64,000 nt of DNA from CAYQQR01 sp964420035 (GTDB lineage Bacteria; Bacteroidota; Bacteroidia; Bacteroidales; SM23-62). The translations under genes and the position numbers were made by a program. Below the pieces are notes generated by a model. That model saw only the letters and a list, made by a program, of their open reading frames with translations, was not told where the DNA came from and searched no databases. Positions 16,124 to 24,063 of the stretch are shown here, in pieces (position 1 is the first letter of the stretch; each line of letters opens with the position of its first letter). The stretch lies in assembly GCA_964420035.1 (NCBI GenBank), contig CAYQQR010000019.1:4248-68247 (forward strand). Reading direction: 5' to 3'.

Positions 16124-16131
16124 TAAATTTG
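16124..16131 (+). promoter_or_regulatory. -7 promoter element for the ECF sigma gene
   Basis: TAAATTTG matches TAnnTTTG. With transcription starting about 7 bp later, near 16138, the ATG at 16154 is favoured over the TTG at 16136. Confidence 0.6.
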
Positions 16132-16153
16132 TTCTTTGAATGATCGCTTGGAT

Positions 16154-16663
16154 ATGGACGAACAGGAATTCAAAAGCAAACTGCTACCCATAGGAGATAA
16201 GCTGTACAGGTTTGCGCTTGGATTCCTCAAGGTGGAACAGGAGGCCGAGGATGCCCTTCAGGAGGTTTTTATGAAATTATGGTCTATGCGCCAGAAACTC
16301 AAACAGTACCGAAGTGTGGAGGCCTTGGCCATGACCATGATCCGGAATCACTGTCTGGATAAGCTGAAATTGAGAAAGACTTACTACATTGAAGATCAAT
16401 CATCCTATACGGAGGGGGCTACAGGGGAACCGGATCCGGAAAACAGGATGCAGCTGAAAAATTCAATGGAAATGATCAGGAAATGCATGGACAGGTTGCC
16501 GGAAACGCAGCGCACCATTCTGGACCTGAGGGATATACAGGGATATGAATATAAGGAAATTGCAGCGGTCATGAACATGAACATCAACAACATCCGGGTC
16601 AGTTTGTCGCGGGCCAGGAAATTCATAAGGGAACAATACGACTTGACAGGAAGAACATCATGA
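16154..16663 (+). CDS. ECF-type RNA polymerase sigma factor
   Basis: A 169-residue sigma-70 family factor with only regions 2 and 4. Region 2 covers about 8-78 (YRFALGFLKVEQEAEDALQ, then VFMKLW), and region 4 about 110-165 (LPETQRTILDLRDIQGYEYKE, IAAVMNMNINNIRVSLSRARK, split for reading). The start is ATG at 16154, since the alternative TTG at 16136 overlaps the transcription start expected from the -7 box. Its stop overlaps the next gene by 4 bp (ATGA at 16660-16663), so the two are translationally coupled, as is usual for a sigma/anti-sigma pair. Likely controls the adjacent DUF4252 genes. Confidence 0.93.
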   Translation: MDEQEFKSKLLPIGDKLYRFALGFLKVEQEAEDALQEVFMKLWSMRQKLKQYRSVEALAMTMIRNHCLDKLKLRKTYYIEDQSSYTEGATGEPDPENRMQLKNSMEMIRKCMDRLPETQRTILDLRDIQGYEYKEIAAVMNMNINNIRVSLSRARKFIREQYDLTGRTS

Positions 16664-17226
16664 AAGATCTGAAACATACACGGGCATTGGTGGAAAAATA
16701 CCTGGAAGGCCAGACTAGCCTTAAGGAGGAGCAGGAACTCAGGAACTTTTTCATGCAGGAGAATGTTCCTGAAGATATTCTTTGGTTACGCGATCAGTTC
16801 GGCTATTTCCGTTCCATGGAAAGTCAAAAACCGCGGAACGTGGAGGACATGCTTCAAAAAGTTGTTTCGGGACAGGATTCACGCCGGCCGGTGAATAGAA
16901 GGACCATCCGTATGATCTGGATGCGGGGGATCGGTATGGCAGCCAGCCTGATCATATTGTTGGGAACCGTACTGCTTTTCTGGAACCGCCAGCAAAATGA
17001 TTATGGGGATGCACTGGCCGAACCGGCAATGGTATACAAGGAAGCCCAAAAAACCCTGAGGGAAGTGTCCCGGGAAATGAACCAGGTCAAAGGACAATTG
17101 AAGAATCTTTCGAAAATTAATCAGGGTGCCGGCTATATACAAAATATACAGGTCATGGAAGAAAGCATGAAGGACCTGGTGCTGTTTTCGGAATTCAGTA
17201 AGACCAAAGAAAAGATATCTAAATAA
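16660..17226 (+). CDS. Predicted anti-sigma factor, single membrane segment
   Basis: A 188-residue protein with a cytoplasmic N-terminal part (1-88), one membrane helix (about 90-108, GMAASLIILLGTVLLFW), and a ~75-residue C-terminal periplasmic region rich in coiled-coil heptads (EAQKTLREVSREMNQVKGQL). The N-terminal sequence VEKYLEGQTSLKEEQELRNFF resembles the start of other Bacteroidota anti-sigma factors. It lacks an obvious zinc-binding HxxxCxxC motif. Position and 4-bp overlap with the sigma gene support the role; the signal sensed is unknown. Its stop is immediately followed by the next ATG. Confidence 0.8.
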   Translation: MKDLKHTRALVEKYLEGQTSLKEEQELRNFFMQENVPEDILWLRDQFGYFRSMESQKPRNVEDMLQKVVSGQDSRRPVNRRTIRMIWMRGIGMAASLIILLGTVLLFWNRQQNDYGDALAEPAMVYKEAQKTLREVSREMNQVKGQLKNLSKINQGAGYIQNIQVMEESMKDLVLFSEFSKTKEKISK

Positions 17227-17754
17227 ATGAATGCCATGAAAAAAACGGGCTTAATCGTCATTATCAGCTTTATGTACCTGGCGGTGTTTGCACAGCAGGG
17301 ACCAGCAGACAGGCTGTTTGATAAGTATTCCGGACAGGAAGGCTTTACATCGGTTTACATATCCAAGTACATGTTCAGCCTGTTTGCCACAACAGATGAA
17401 AAGGATGAAGATTACGACGAAGTTCAGAATGCCCTGGGAAAACTGACCAGCATCAAGATACTGGCCATGGAGGATAAAATAGAACCGGCCGTTAATTTTT
17501 ACAGGGAGATCGAAAAGGATCTGCCCCTGGATGAATATCAGGAATTGATGGTGGTCAAGGAAAAAGACCAGGATTTCAAGTTCCTGGCAAGGGAAAAGAA
17601 TGGGCAGATCAGTGAACTCCTTATGATTGGAGGGGGCAAAGACAATGTTCTTATCCTGATCCAGGGGGACATCGATCTGAAAACCATTTCGAAACTCTCA
17701 AAGTCCATGGAGATAGAAGGAATGAAAAACCTTGAAAAACTGGAGGAAAAATAA
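17227..17754 (+). CDS. DUF4252 protein, exported (second of three)
   Basis: A 175-residue paralogue of the protein at 15531. Both have a signal peptide followed by the DRLFDKYSGQEGFTSVYIS-type start, a Glu/Asp-rich insert, LTSIKILAMEDK, and EYQELMVVKEKD. The frame starts at ATG 17227, directly after the anti-sigma stop; ATG 17236 (MKKTGLIVII) is an equally good signal-peptide start. It ends 1 bp before the third paralogue, so the sigma, anti-sigma and two DUF4252 genes form a tight operon. No catalytic residues are recognised; likely a small periplasmic or membrane-surface protein acting with the sigma system. Confidence 0.88.
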   Translation: MNAMKKTGLIVIISFMYLAVFAQQGPADRLFDKYSGQEGFTSVYISKYMFSLFATTDEKDEDYDEVQNALGKLTSIKILAMEDKIEPAVNFYREIEKDLPLDEYQELMVVKEKDQDFKFLAREKNGQISELLMIGGGKDNVLILIQGDIDLKTISKLSKSMEIEGMKNLEKLEEK

Positions 17755-17755
17755 G

Positions 17756-18268
17756 ATGAAACGAATCATCATGCTGTGCATGGGCCTGTTGCTCATCCTG
17801 AGTGGTTGCCAATACCTGCCCGGATATCAAAGTTTTGAAGACGTTTTCGATAAATATTACGACAAACCCGGTGTCACAGCGGTCAGTTTACCCGCCAAAG
17901 TGGGGGAACCTTTTGCTGCAGACGCGAATGTGGAGGAGGAGGATATGGAAGCCCTCATGAAAGATCTGAAGCACTTCAAGGTTCTGCTGCTGAACCGCGT
18001 CCAGGACGCGGATCAGGTTGCAGAGAAAATCATCAACGAAATGACCGTCATCATGGCCCGGGACATCTATGAAGATATGCTCATGGTCCAGAGTGACGAT
18101 GTGTATGTCCTGGTTAAGGTCCATGATGACAATGGGGTGATCCGCGAAGCCATTGCCCTGATCGATGCCGAGGAAACGGTTATTGCTGCCAGCCTGGACG
18201 GTAAGCTTGACAAAGAAAATTTCGCAAAAATACTCTCTTCTGTTTCTTTCGACGAGCTCGGTTTTTAA
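17756..18268 (+). CDS. DUF4252 lipoprotein (third of three)
   Basis: A 170-residue paralogue in which the signal peptide carries a lipobox (LILSGC, Cys17), so this member should be lipid anchored while the other two are not. The DUF4252 start is visible as FEDVFDKYYDKPGVTAVSL, followed by an acidic segment, HFKVLLLNRVQD and YEDMLMVQSDDVYVLVKVHD. ATG 17756 was chosen because it is 1 bp after the previous stop and gives a normal lipoprotein signal. It ends the operon; the next 430 bp hold a repeat and no gene. Confidence 0.87.
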   Translation: MKRIIMLCMGLLLILSGCQYLPGYQSFEDVFDKYYDKPGVTAVSLPAKVGEPFAADANVEEEDMEALMKDLKHFKVLLLNRVQDADQVAEKIINEMTVIMARDIYEDMLMVQSDDVYVLVKVHDDNGVIREAIALIDAEETVIAASLDGKLDKENFAKILSSVSFDELGF

Positions 18269-18706
18269 CCGTGCCGCTTGTTAATTATTCGTTAACGGGC
18301 TTTCGATACGATGTATGCCTGTATATAATTTCATATATTTGACTGACCTAAGCTAAGCCAAACTGTAATGAAAGTCTTATCCGGAATTGTTGCAAGATCG
18401 GTATTTGCTATTCCCATCCCGCGAGCGCGTTCCCCGCTGCTAGCGGCGGGGTAAGCGAGCACGATTGGAATATTTTCGGGATCGATGATTGGCTCCGCCG
18501 AGCTAAAGGTTCCTCGCGGCTTGCCGCGAGGAGAGTCAATCGGATCATTGAAACAGATGTTCCGGGCGTTCCGGGTGCTTAACTTCGCACCCGTTCATTA
18601 ATGAGGGTTTAGGATGGTTTATGAACAGGAAGCCCGGAACATTTTAATTCATTCCTTCCTTATTTTATTCTACCTTCGTGCTTGTACCAGATAATGAAAC
18701 AACCTC
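18269..18706. other. Intergenic region with repeat A copy 2
   Basis: Apart from the repeat at 18420-18535, the 438-bp gap has no gene-like frame. No clear terminator for the DUF4252 operon is visible unless the repeat hairpins serve as one. Confidence 0.5.
18420..18535. repeat. Dispersed palindromic repeat A, copy 2
   Basis: Matches 4923-5040 in order and orientation. The second hairpin (18512-18519 with 18524-18531, loop CTTG) is identical in both copies; the first hairpin keeps its right arm (GCGGGGTAAGC) but the left arm has changed bases. Confidence 0.85.
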
Positions 18707-19330
18707 ATGAAAAAACTATTTTTAAGCATTCTATTATTTTCTCTTTTGTGTTTTTCTGCTACCGCACAATTAATTATTGGATTAAAAGGGGGGGTGAACA
18801 TTTATAATTTGAATGCCCGTGATCTCGCGAACAGCGATTATGAGATCAGTATGGTCGATGACCGCCGCGTGGGCTTCCACGGTGGAGCTTTTGTCAGGCT
18901 CACCGTTTTCGGCCTCATGCTGCAACCGGAACTGTATTTCAGTTCCAACTCGAGCGAGATGTATGTTAAGGATCTGAGAACCGGAGCGGATCCCGAACTG
19001 ACAAAGCAGACCTACAACGATATCGATGTACCGGTCATCGTTGGCACCAAGCTGGGGCCGGTACGGCTGGGACTGGGACCCGTGGCCTCAATCAATATCA
19101 GCTCTAAGTCGGAACTTGCAGATGTGACCGGATACGAGGAAAAATTCAGAACAGCTGCAATCGGATACCAGCTGGGGGCCGGTATCGACCTTTTGGGTTT
19201 AACCCTGGATGCCCGTTTTGAAGGCAGCCTGAGTAAGTTCGGTGATGCCATCAACGTGGCTTCGGGACAGGATCTGAATTTCGATGCACGGCCCAATCAA
19301 TTCCTGATCAGCCTTGGAATAAAGTTATGA
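18707..19330 (+). CDS. Outer-membrane beta-barrel protein (small porin-like)
   Basis: A 207-residue protein with a signal peptide (MKKLFLSILLFSLLCFSATAQ) followed by alternating hydrophobic/polar strands and the opening LIIGLKGGVNIYNL typical of the OMP_b-brl_2/PorT-like families. Gly-rich turn segments (VGFHGGAFVRL, AIGYQLGAGIDLLGLTLDARFEG) and a terminal strand ending FLISLGIKL fit an 8-strand barrel in the outer membrane. Its cargo or function cannot be predicted. It ends 11 bp before the EgtD-type gene on the same strand, but the two are not obviously related. Confidence 0.85.
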   Translation: MKKLFLSILLFSLLCFSATAQLIIGLKGGVNIYNLNARDLANSDYEISMVDDRRVGFHGGAFVRLTVFGLMLQPELYFSSNSSEMYVKDLRTGADPELTKQTYNDIDVPVIVGTKLGPVRLGLGPVASINISSKSELADVTGYEEKFRTAAIGYQLGAGIDLLGLTLDARFEGSLSKFGDAINVASGQDLNFDARPNQFLISLGIKL

Positions 19331-19341
19331 GCTCCTGATGC

Positions 19342-20298
19342 ATGGTTAAGCTGAGGCGACAATTTCTTGATGATGTTGTCAAGGGTTTGACTGCAGAAAA
19401 CAAATATCTGCCTTCAAAATATTTTTATAACGAAAAGGGGGATGAGCTGTTCAGGCAGATCACCGGACTGGATGAATACTATCTGACCCGTTCGGAACTG
19501 GAGATTCTGGATAAGCGAAAAGACAGCCTGCTGGAACATTTCCGTGATGGTTGCGAACTATTCCATCTGATTGAACTGGGTGCGGGTGATGGCAGCAAAA
19601 CCAGGATACTGCTCGAGCATTTCCTTGATCGTCGTGCCAACTTTGTTTACAATCCCATCGACATTTCCGGTAACGTGCTCAATATCCTGAAAAACCGGTT
19701 AAAGGAAGAGATGCCCGGTTTAAAGGTAGAAAGCATTCACGGCGAGTATATGCTTGCCCTGAGGAGCCTGACAGACCAGGACAGGGGTAAAAAGGTCCTT
19801 ATGTTCCTGGGTTCCAGTATCGGCAACATGAACCATCAACAGGCTGTGGAATTCTTGAAGAAACTGAGAAATGAACTCAATCCCGGCGACATGGTACTCA
19901 TAGGATTTGACCTGAAAAAGGATCCCAGGACTATTCTGAATGCCTACAACGACAAACAGGGAATTACGGCCCAATTCAATCTGAACCTCCTGGCAAGGAT
20001 CAACGAAGAACTTAAGGGTAATTTTTTACTGGAAGATTTTTATCATTATGCCTGTTATGAGCCGGTCAGCGGTCAGGTCCGCAGCTACCTGATCAGCTGT
20101 AAGGAACAGAAGGTTCGTATAGGCGAAGTTCCTGTAGATCTTTATTTTGAAAAAGGAGAGGCCATATTCACGGAAGTGTCACAGAAGTATGATCTTAAGA
20201 TGATCGGGCAGTATGCAAGAAACAGCGGGTTTAGTCCCGTGGCCGGGCTTTTTGATCAGAAAAAGTATTTTACCGATGCGATCTGGAAGGTCAATTAA
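19342..20298 (+). CDS. egtD: L-histidine N-alpha-methyltransferase (EgtD family)
   Basis: SAM-dependent enzyme expected to trimethylate histidine to hercynine, the first step of ergothioneine synthesis. The 318 residues match the family length. Motifs: KYFYNEKGDELFRQITGLDEYY near the start (read in two parts, KYFYNEKGDELF and ITGLDEYYLTRSE), the SAM motif ELGAGDGSKT (about 76-85), GSSIGNM, GFDLKKD, AYND, and FTEVSQKY whose Glu and Ser correspond to histidine-binding residues in the mycobacterial enzyme. No egtB, egtC or egtE is next to it. Its end overlaps the convergent Lon-domain gene by 8 bp. It may instead act in a shortened pathway or on another substrate. Confidence 0.88.
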   Translation: MVKLRRQFLDDVVKGLTAENKYLPSKYFYNEKGDELFRQITGLDEYYLTRSELEILDKRKDSLLEHFRDGCELFHLIELGAGDGSKTRILLEHFLDRRANFVYNPIDISGNVLNILKNRLKEEMPGLKVESIHGEYMLALRSLTDQDRGKKVLMFLGSSIGNMNHQQAVEFLKKLRNELNPGDMVLIGFDLKKDPRTILNAYNDKQGITAQFNLNLLARINEELKGNFLLEDFYHYACYEPVSGQVRSYLISCKEQKVRIGEVPVDLYFEKGEAIFTEVSQKYDLKMIGQYARNSGFSPVAGLFDQKKYFTDAIWKVN

Positions 20299-20908
20299 GC
20301 TGAAAATCATCCCGCAACCTTAATTCCTGCTCCCTGAGATGGATCAGGTACTTCACCTGGTCCGCGAGAAAATCTTCACGGCTGGCCTTGTCGGGTAGAT
20401 TGATAAACCGGTGCTTCTGATCGGAAGGCAGGTTCAGGATTCTTGCCAACTCAAGAATGGAACAGATATTGATGTTTTTTGGAAATTTCGGATGTTCTGA
20501 TGAGATGCGGTAGCTCTTGATGAGCTTTTTCAGTTTTTCACTTTGAATAGGACCGTCCAGGCTGAGGTATTCTATCTCACCGCCACTGTATAACTTGCCG
20601 GGCAGGGTATCCTTGAAGCTTTTCATTTCAAACAGCGCGACACATTTGACCACAATAACCATTTCGTCGCGTTCATTTTTGGCCAGTATTTTTTCAAGGT
20701 GGACTTCGCATCCCTGTTTTTGCATGTTGCGGTGATCAACATAGGGAATACCAAAAGTGTTCCCTTCCCGCTCACAGTCTTCGATCAGCTGTTTATACCG
20801 CGGTTCGAAGATACGGAGGGGCAGGTCTTCTCCGGGCAGCAATGATACCCCGAGTGGAAAGAACGGTATGATGCTGGTTCCCTGTTTTTTTGCTGACATG
20901 AAAGGCAT
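20291..20908 (-). CDS. LON peptidase substrate-binding domain protein
   Basis: A stand-alone Lon N-terminal (LAN/PUA-like) domain protein of 205 residues without the ATPase or protease domains. The motif PFFPLGVSLLPGEDLPLRIFEPRY (read as FFPLGVSLLPG then LPLRIFEPRY) at residues about 15-38 is diagnostic. Such proteins are cytoplasmic and poorly understood; they may bind degradation substrates or peptides. Met4 (ATG at 20899) is an alternative start. It overlaps the end of the convergent methyltransferase gene by 8 bp. There is no partner protease nearby. Confidence 0.88.
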   Translation of the reverse strand: MPFMSAKKQGTSIIPFFPLGVSLLPGEDLPLRIFEPRYKQLIEDCEREGNTFGIPYVDHRNMQKQGCEVHLEKILAKNERDEMVIVVKCVALFEMKSFKDTLPGKLYSGGEIEYLSLDGPIQSEKLKKLIKSYRISSEHPKFPKNINICSILELARILNLPSDQKHRFINLPDKASREDFLADQVKYLIHLREQELRLRDDFQLN

Positions 20909-21039
20909 TGGATTATCGGAATTGGACCAATAGCTATCTTTGTCGATACGTTAAACATATGACTTCCAAGTTTGTTTAATCCCTTTTGAATTTTTACCGG
21001 TATCTGTAAGTTTGAATAGAATTATTGCACGGCTCTTCA

Positions 21040-21047
21040 TAGATTTG
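21040..21047 (+). promoter_or_regulatory. -7 promoter element for the SRAP gene
   Basis: TAGATTTG matches TAnnTTTG and ends 18 bp before the GTG start at 21066. A second match, TATCTTTG at 20935-20942, with a TTG about 23 bp further upstream, could give a longer leader. Confidence 0.5.
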
Positions 21048-21065
21048 CATCAAAAAACCATCGAT

Positions 21066-21770
21066 GTGTGTTTTACGGTAGCCATACATTTAACCCGGGA
21101 AGAAATTGAAAAGAGGTTTGGTGTGAATTTCAGGGAAGGCGATGACTATGAAGCCAATTATTATTATAATGCCTTCACCCTGCCCAGAATGCCCGTAATA
21201 ACTTCTGGCGATCCCAAACTGGTTCAGCTTTACAAGTGGGGGCTCATTCCTTTTTGGAGCAAAGACAGGGAATTTGCAGAAAAGATTCGAAGGCAAACCT
21301 TCAATGCCCGGTCGGAAACCTTGCACAAGAAACCCTCCTTTAAAAATTCACTGAAAAACAAAAGATGCCTGGTGGTTGCCCGTGGATTCTTTGAATGGCA
21401 GCACCGGAACGGGGACAAGATACCTCATTATGTATATCTTAATGAGGAAATGCCATTTGCTTTCGCGGGTTTATATGATTCCTGGACCGACAGGAAGACC
21501 GGTGAAATCCTTGATACTTTCAGCATCATTACCACCGTCGCCAATCCCATGATGGCCGGGATCCATAATTCAAAAAAAAGAATGCCGGCTATTCTCTATC
21601 CGGAAGCCGAAAAAGATTGGCTGGATACCGCTTTACCGGACATGGAAGCACAAGAGTTGCTCGGACCCTTCGATGAGAACCTGATGAAGGCACATCCCAT
21701 TTCCAAAATGATTACCAGAAGAGGAGTGGAAAAAAACACTCCGGAACTCATTCAAAAAGTATCTTATTAA
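21066..21770 (+). CDS. SOS-response-associated protein (SRAP/YedK/HMCES family)
   Basis: Forms a covalent bond with abasic sites in single-stranded DNA, protecting them during replication. In this family the reactive Cys must be residue 2, exposed by removal of Met. Here the only start giving Cys2 is GTG at 21066 (M-C-F-T), 18 codons inside a longer possible frame; this decides the start and gives 234 residues. Other active-site residues are visible: the Asn in FNARSET, the Glu of RGFFEW, and the His of IHNSKKRMP. A -7 element lies 18 bp upstream. It stands between a Lon-domain gene and a zinc-ribbon gene. Confidence 0.93.
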   Translation: MCFTVAIHLTREEIEKRFGVNFREGDDYEANYYYNAFTLPRMPVITSGDPKLVQLYKWGLIPFWSKDREFAEKIRRQTFNARSETLHKKPSFKNSLKNKRCLVVARGFFEWQHRNGDKIPHYVYLNEEMPFAFAGLYDSWTDRKTGEILDTFSIITTVANPMMAGIHNSKKRMPAILYPEAEKDWLDTALPDMEAQELLGPFDENLMKAHPISKMITRRGVEKNTPELIQKVSY

Positions 21771-21830
21771 TTGAACCTCCCCATTGACAAATATCTTTCC
21801 ATGTTGTAACTTAAGACAAAACACATTTAA

Positions 21831-21839
21831 AGGAGGGAA
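21831..21839 (+). promoter_or_regulatory. Strong Shine-Dalgarno sequence, unusual in this window
   Basis: AGGAGGGAA just before the ATG at 21842 is the clearest ribosome-binding site in the window; most other starts lack one. A TATCTTTC at 21792-21799 may be the -7 box. Confidence 0.6.
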
Positions 21840-21841
21840 GC

Positions 21842-22252
21842 ATGGAAAAATTTTATCTCTGCCCGCGTTGCCACGGTCATTTGAAGGTAGGTGAATATAT
21901 CATATTCACGGCCCGTAATAAGAATAAGGATAAAGGCCTGTTGCTGCTGCATCCCGAGATTGGCAACTACAGCAGCATAAAACACCCGGATTTTGAGTTT
22001 ACAGAAGGAGAAGGTATTGAGTTCTATTGTCCGCTCTGCCAAAGCCGCCTGGTTTCCTCATTCGATGATAAACTGGTCCAGGTGATCATGGTCGACAAGA
22101 ATGCCAGGGAATATGAAATTTATTTTTCAAGAATTGCCGGAGAACACAGTACCTACCAGGTGAAAGGGGATGAAGCGGTCATGGTTGCCGGGGAACATGC
22201 CGCACGCTATACCTATTTCAAAATTCCCGACCGCCTGATGAAATACTTGTAG
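21842..22252 (+). CDS. Small zinc-ribbon protein, function unknown
   Basis: A 136-residue cytoplasmic protein with two CxxC knuckles, CPRC at 7-10 and CPLC near 62-65, suggesting one zinc site split by a ~50-residue insert. The C-terminal part is mostly beta-strand-like (KLVQVIMVDKNAREYEIYFSR). No family is certain. The strong ribosome-binding site suggests high translation. It is separated by 92 bp from the exported thioredoxin-like gene downstream. Confidence 0.75.
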   Translation: MEKFYLCPRCHGHLKVGEYIIFTARNKNKDKGLLLLHPEIGNYSSIKHPDFEFTEGEGIEFYCPLCQSRLVSSFDDKLVQVIMVDKNAREYEIYFSRIAGEHSTYQVKGDEAVMVAGEHAARYTYFKIPDRLMKYL

Positions 22253-22343
22253 ACCCAATTACGTTTTGTTAAAAAGGCGTTAAAGCAACCGCGCGGCAAA
22301 AACATTCGTTCCTTGAGCGTGTTTAACACGCAAACTTTGAAAA

Positions 22344-22829
22344 ATGAGGTTCAAGACCCTTCTGATTTTGGGTTTAGTTATATGGTTATCGCTTTCCTTT
22401 GAATCTCCGCATCAAATGAAGGTGCTTGATTTCCAGGGTCTTGAACCTCATCTTTCAAAGAAGAACGATTCCCTCTACATCGTTAATTTCTGGGCAACCT
22501 GGTGCAAACCCTGTGTGGATGAAATTCCCGCCCTCGAAAAAATTGCTCGGGAATACCAATCCCAAAAAATAAAGCTCCTGCTGGTCAGTTTAGACTTTCC
22601 TTCCCAGATCAGCAGGTCCCTGGAACCCTTTATTGAAAAAAATAACGTGCGTTCTGAGGTGGTGGTCCTGGATGATCCCGACCAGAACAGCTGGATAACT
22701 ATGGTGCACCCATCCTGGTCGGGCGCCCTACCGGCCACCCTGGTCTACGACAGGAACAGCCGTGAATTTTATGAGAAATCACATACTTATACAGAGATAA
22801 GGAATATTGTTGAATCTAAACTTGATTAG
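22344..22829 (+). CDS. Exported thioredoxin-like protein (TlpA/ResA type)
   Basis: A 161-residue protein with an N-terminal signal or anchor (residues 1-19) and a thioredoxin fold with active site WCKPC (Cys54, Cys57) in FWATWCKPCVDE. TlpA/ResA proteins act outside the cytoplasmic membrane as thiol oxidoreductases, often for cytochrome c maturation or reductase recycling. It is the first of three exported redox genes; the next starts 2 bp after its stop. The start ATG 22344 fits the signal sequence. Confidence 0.9.
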   Translation: MRFKTLLILGLVIWLSLSFESPHQMKVLDFQGLEPHLSKKNDSLYIVNFWATWCKPCVDEIPALEKIAREYQSQKIKLLLVSLDFPSQISRSLEPFIEKNNVRSEVVVLDDPDQNSWITMVHPSWSGALPATLVYDRNSREFYEKSHTYTEIRNIVESKLD

Positions 22830-22831
22830 CA

Positions 22832-23437
22832 ATGAAAAAGTTAAACTTGTTCTTAATGGCCGTTTTGTTCAGTACTGCCTCGCTTTTTGCAGGCGGCGAC
22901 GGTTATGAAGTGGGAGATAAGGCCCGCGATTTTAAACTGAAAAACACAGACGGCGAATACGTCAGTCTGGCCGACTTTAAAGATGCCAAAGGCTTTATCC
23001 TGATCTTTACCTGCAATGGATGCCCTTATGCTGTAGCATACCAGCAAAGGATCGTTGAGCTGGATAAAATGTACAGCAAGAAAGGTTTTCCGGTTGTAGC
23101 ATTGAATCCCAACGATACCGGCCTTCAGCCCATCGATGACCTGGAGGGAATGAAGAAAAGAGCCAAAGAAGAAGGTTTTACCTTCCCCTATCTGAAGGAT
23201 GACCAGGGGATCTTTAAAGATTACGGTGCTACCCGTACCCCCCACGTGTATGTCCTGAATAGGGAAGGCGATGATTATATCGTGTCCTATATCGGTGCCA
23301 TCGACGATAACTACAAGGATGCCGATGCCGCATCCGAGCACTATGTCAGGAACGCCGTGGATGCCCTGCTTGCCGGCAAAAAGCCGGAGGTTACCACCAC
23401 CAAGGCGATCGGGTGCACCATAAAAACGAAGATGTAG
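22832..23437 (+). CDS. Exported thioredoxin-family/AhpC-like protein
   Basis: A 201-residue protein with a signal peptide (MKKLNLFLMAVLFSTASLFA) and a redoxin domain. The active site is CNGCP (Cys61, Cys64) in FTCNGCPYAVAY, a CxxC variant of the redoxin-family proteins that resemble peroxiredoxins but with a thioredoxin-like pair. The cis-Pro appears in ATRTPHVYVL. A C-terminal Cys (AIGCTIKTKM, about residue 195) could serve as a third redox or lipid-independent anchor site. Coupled to the preceding gene (2-bp gap). Confidence 0.9.
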   Translation: MKKLNLFLMAVLFSTASLFAGGDGYEVGDKARDFKLKNTDGEYVSLADFKDAKGFILIFTCNGCPYAVAYQQRIVELDKMYSKKGFPVVALNPNDTGLQPIDDLEGMKKRAKEEGFTFPYLKDDQGIFKDYGATRTPHVYVLNREGDDYIVSYIGAIDDNYKDADAASEHYVRNAVDALLAGKKPEVTTTKAIGCTIKTKM

Positions 23438-23439
23438 TG

Positions 23440-23516
23440 TGGATCGCGGATTTACACGCGTACGCTAAACACACACCCGATGCGCGATCCGCGATCCGTA
23501 ATCCGAAATTGAACAA
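23440..23516. repeat. GGATTACG-type intergenic inverted repeat
   Basis: GGATCGCGGATTTAC on the left is answered by CGATCCGCGATCCGTAATCC on the right, with ACACGCG/CTAAACACAC between. Similar material lies at 37486-37605, 47927-47963, 62743-62880 and 63935-63965. Confidence 0.75.
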
Positions 23517-23517
23517 A

Positions 23518-24063
23518 ATGAAAGCATTATTTCTTATAATATCATCAATTTGCATCAGTTTGCCCGGTTGGTCGCAGGATCTCACCGGGAGATTCGAAAA
23601 TGAGAAAGAGATGAGCAAGGAAGAAAAAGTGATCAAAACCGATAAAGAATGGAAACAGATCCTGGATCCGGAACAATTTTTCATTACCCGTCAGAAAGGT
23701 ACGGAACGTCCCTTTACCGGGAAATATGATGAATTCTATGAAAAAGGGGAATACCGTTGTGTTGCCTGCGGCAATTTCCTTTTTACCTCCGATACCAAAT
23801 ACAATTCCGGTTGCGGCTGGCCCGCGTTCTACGATGCAGGAGAGAAAATCAGGATAAATTACCACAAAGACACCTCTCGTGGCATGATCCGTACGGAAGT
23901 CACCTGTGCCCGATGTGACGCCCACCTTGGCCATGTCTTTAACGACGGTCCCGATCCAACGGGCCTGCGCTATTGCATCAATTCCGCCGCACTGAAGTTC
24001 TTGCCCGCGGATCCGGATCCCGGGAATAAAAATAACGAAACCAATACCCCCAAGGATAAATAA
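23518..24063 (+). CDS. msrB: Exported peptide-methionine (R)-S-oxide reductase
   Basis: Repairs methionine R-sulfoxide in proteins. From ATG 23518 the 181-residue product has a signal peptide (MKALFLIISSICISLPGWSQ), unusual for MsrB and placing it outside the cytoplasm. Zinc ligands are Cys81, Cys84, Cys130 and Cys133; the catalytic Cys is 153 (RYCINSAAL), with the second Cys at 99 in SGCGWPAF. An earlier in-frame ATG at 23413 would translate through an intergenic repeat and is rejected. The two exported thioredoxin-like proteins just upstream are plausible reductants. The C-terminal tail is hydrophilic. Confidence 0.94.
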   Translation: MKALFLIISSICISLPGWSQDLTGRFENEKEMSKEEKVIKTDKEWKQILDPEQFFITRQKGTERPFTGKYDEFYEKGEYRCVACGNFLFTSDTKYNSGCGWPAFYDAGEKIRINYHKDTSRGMIRTEVTCARCDAHLGHVFNDGPDPTGLRYCINSAALKFLPADPDPGNKNNETNTPKDK

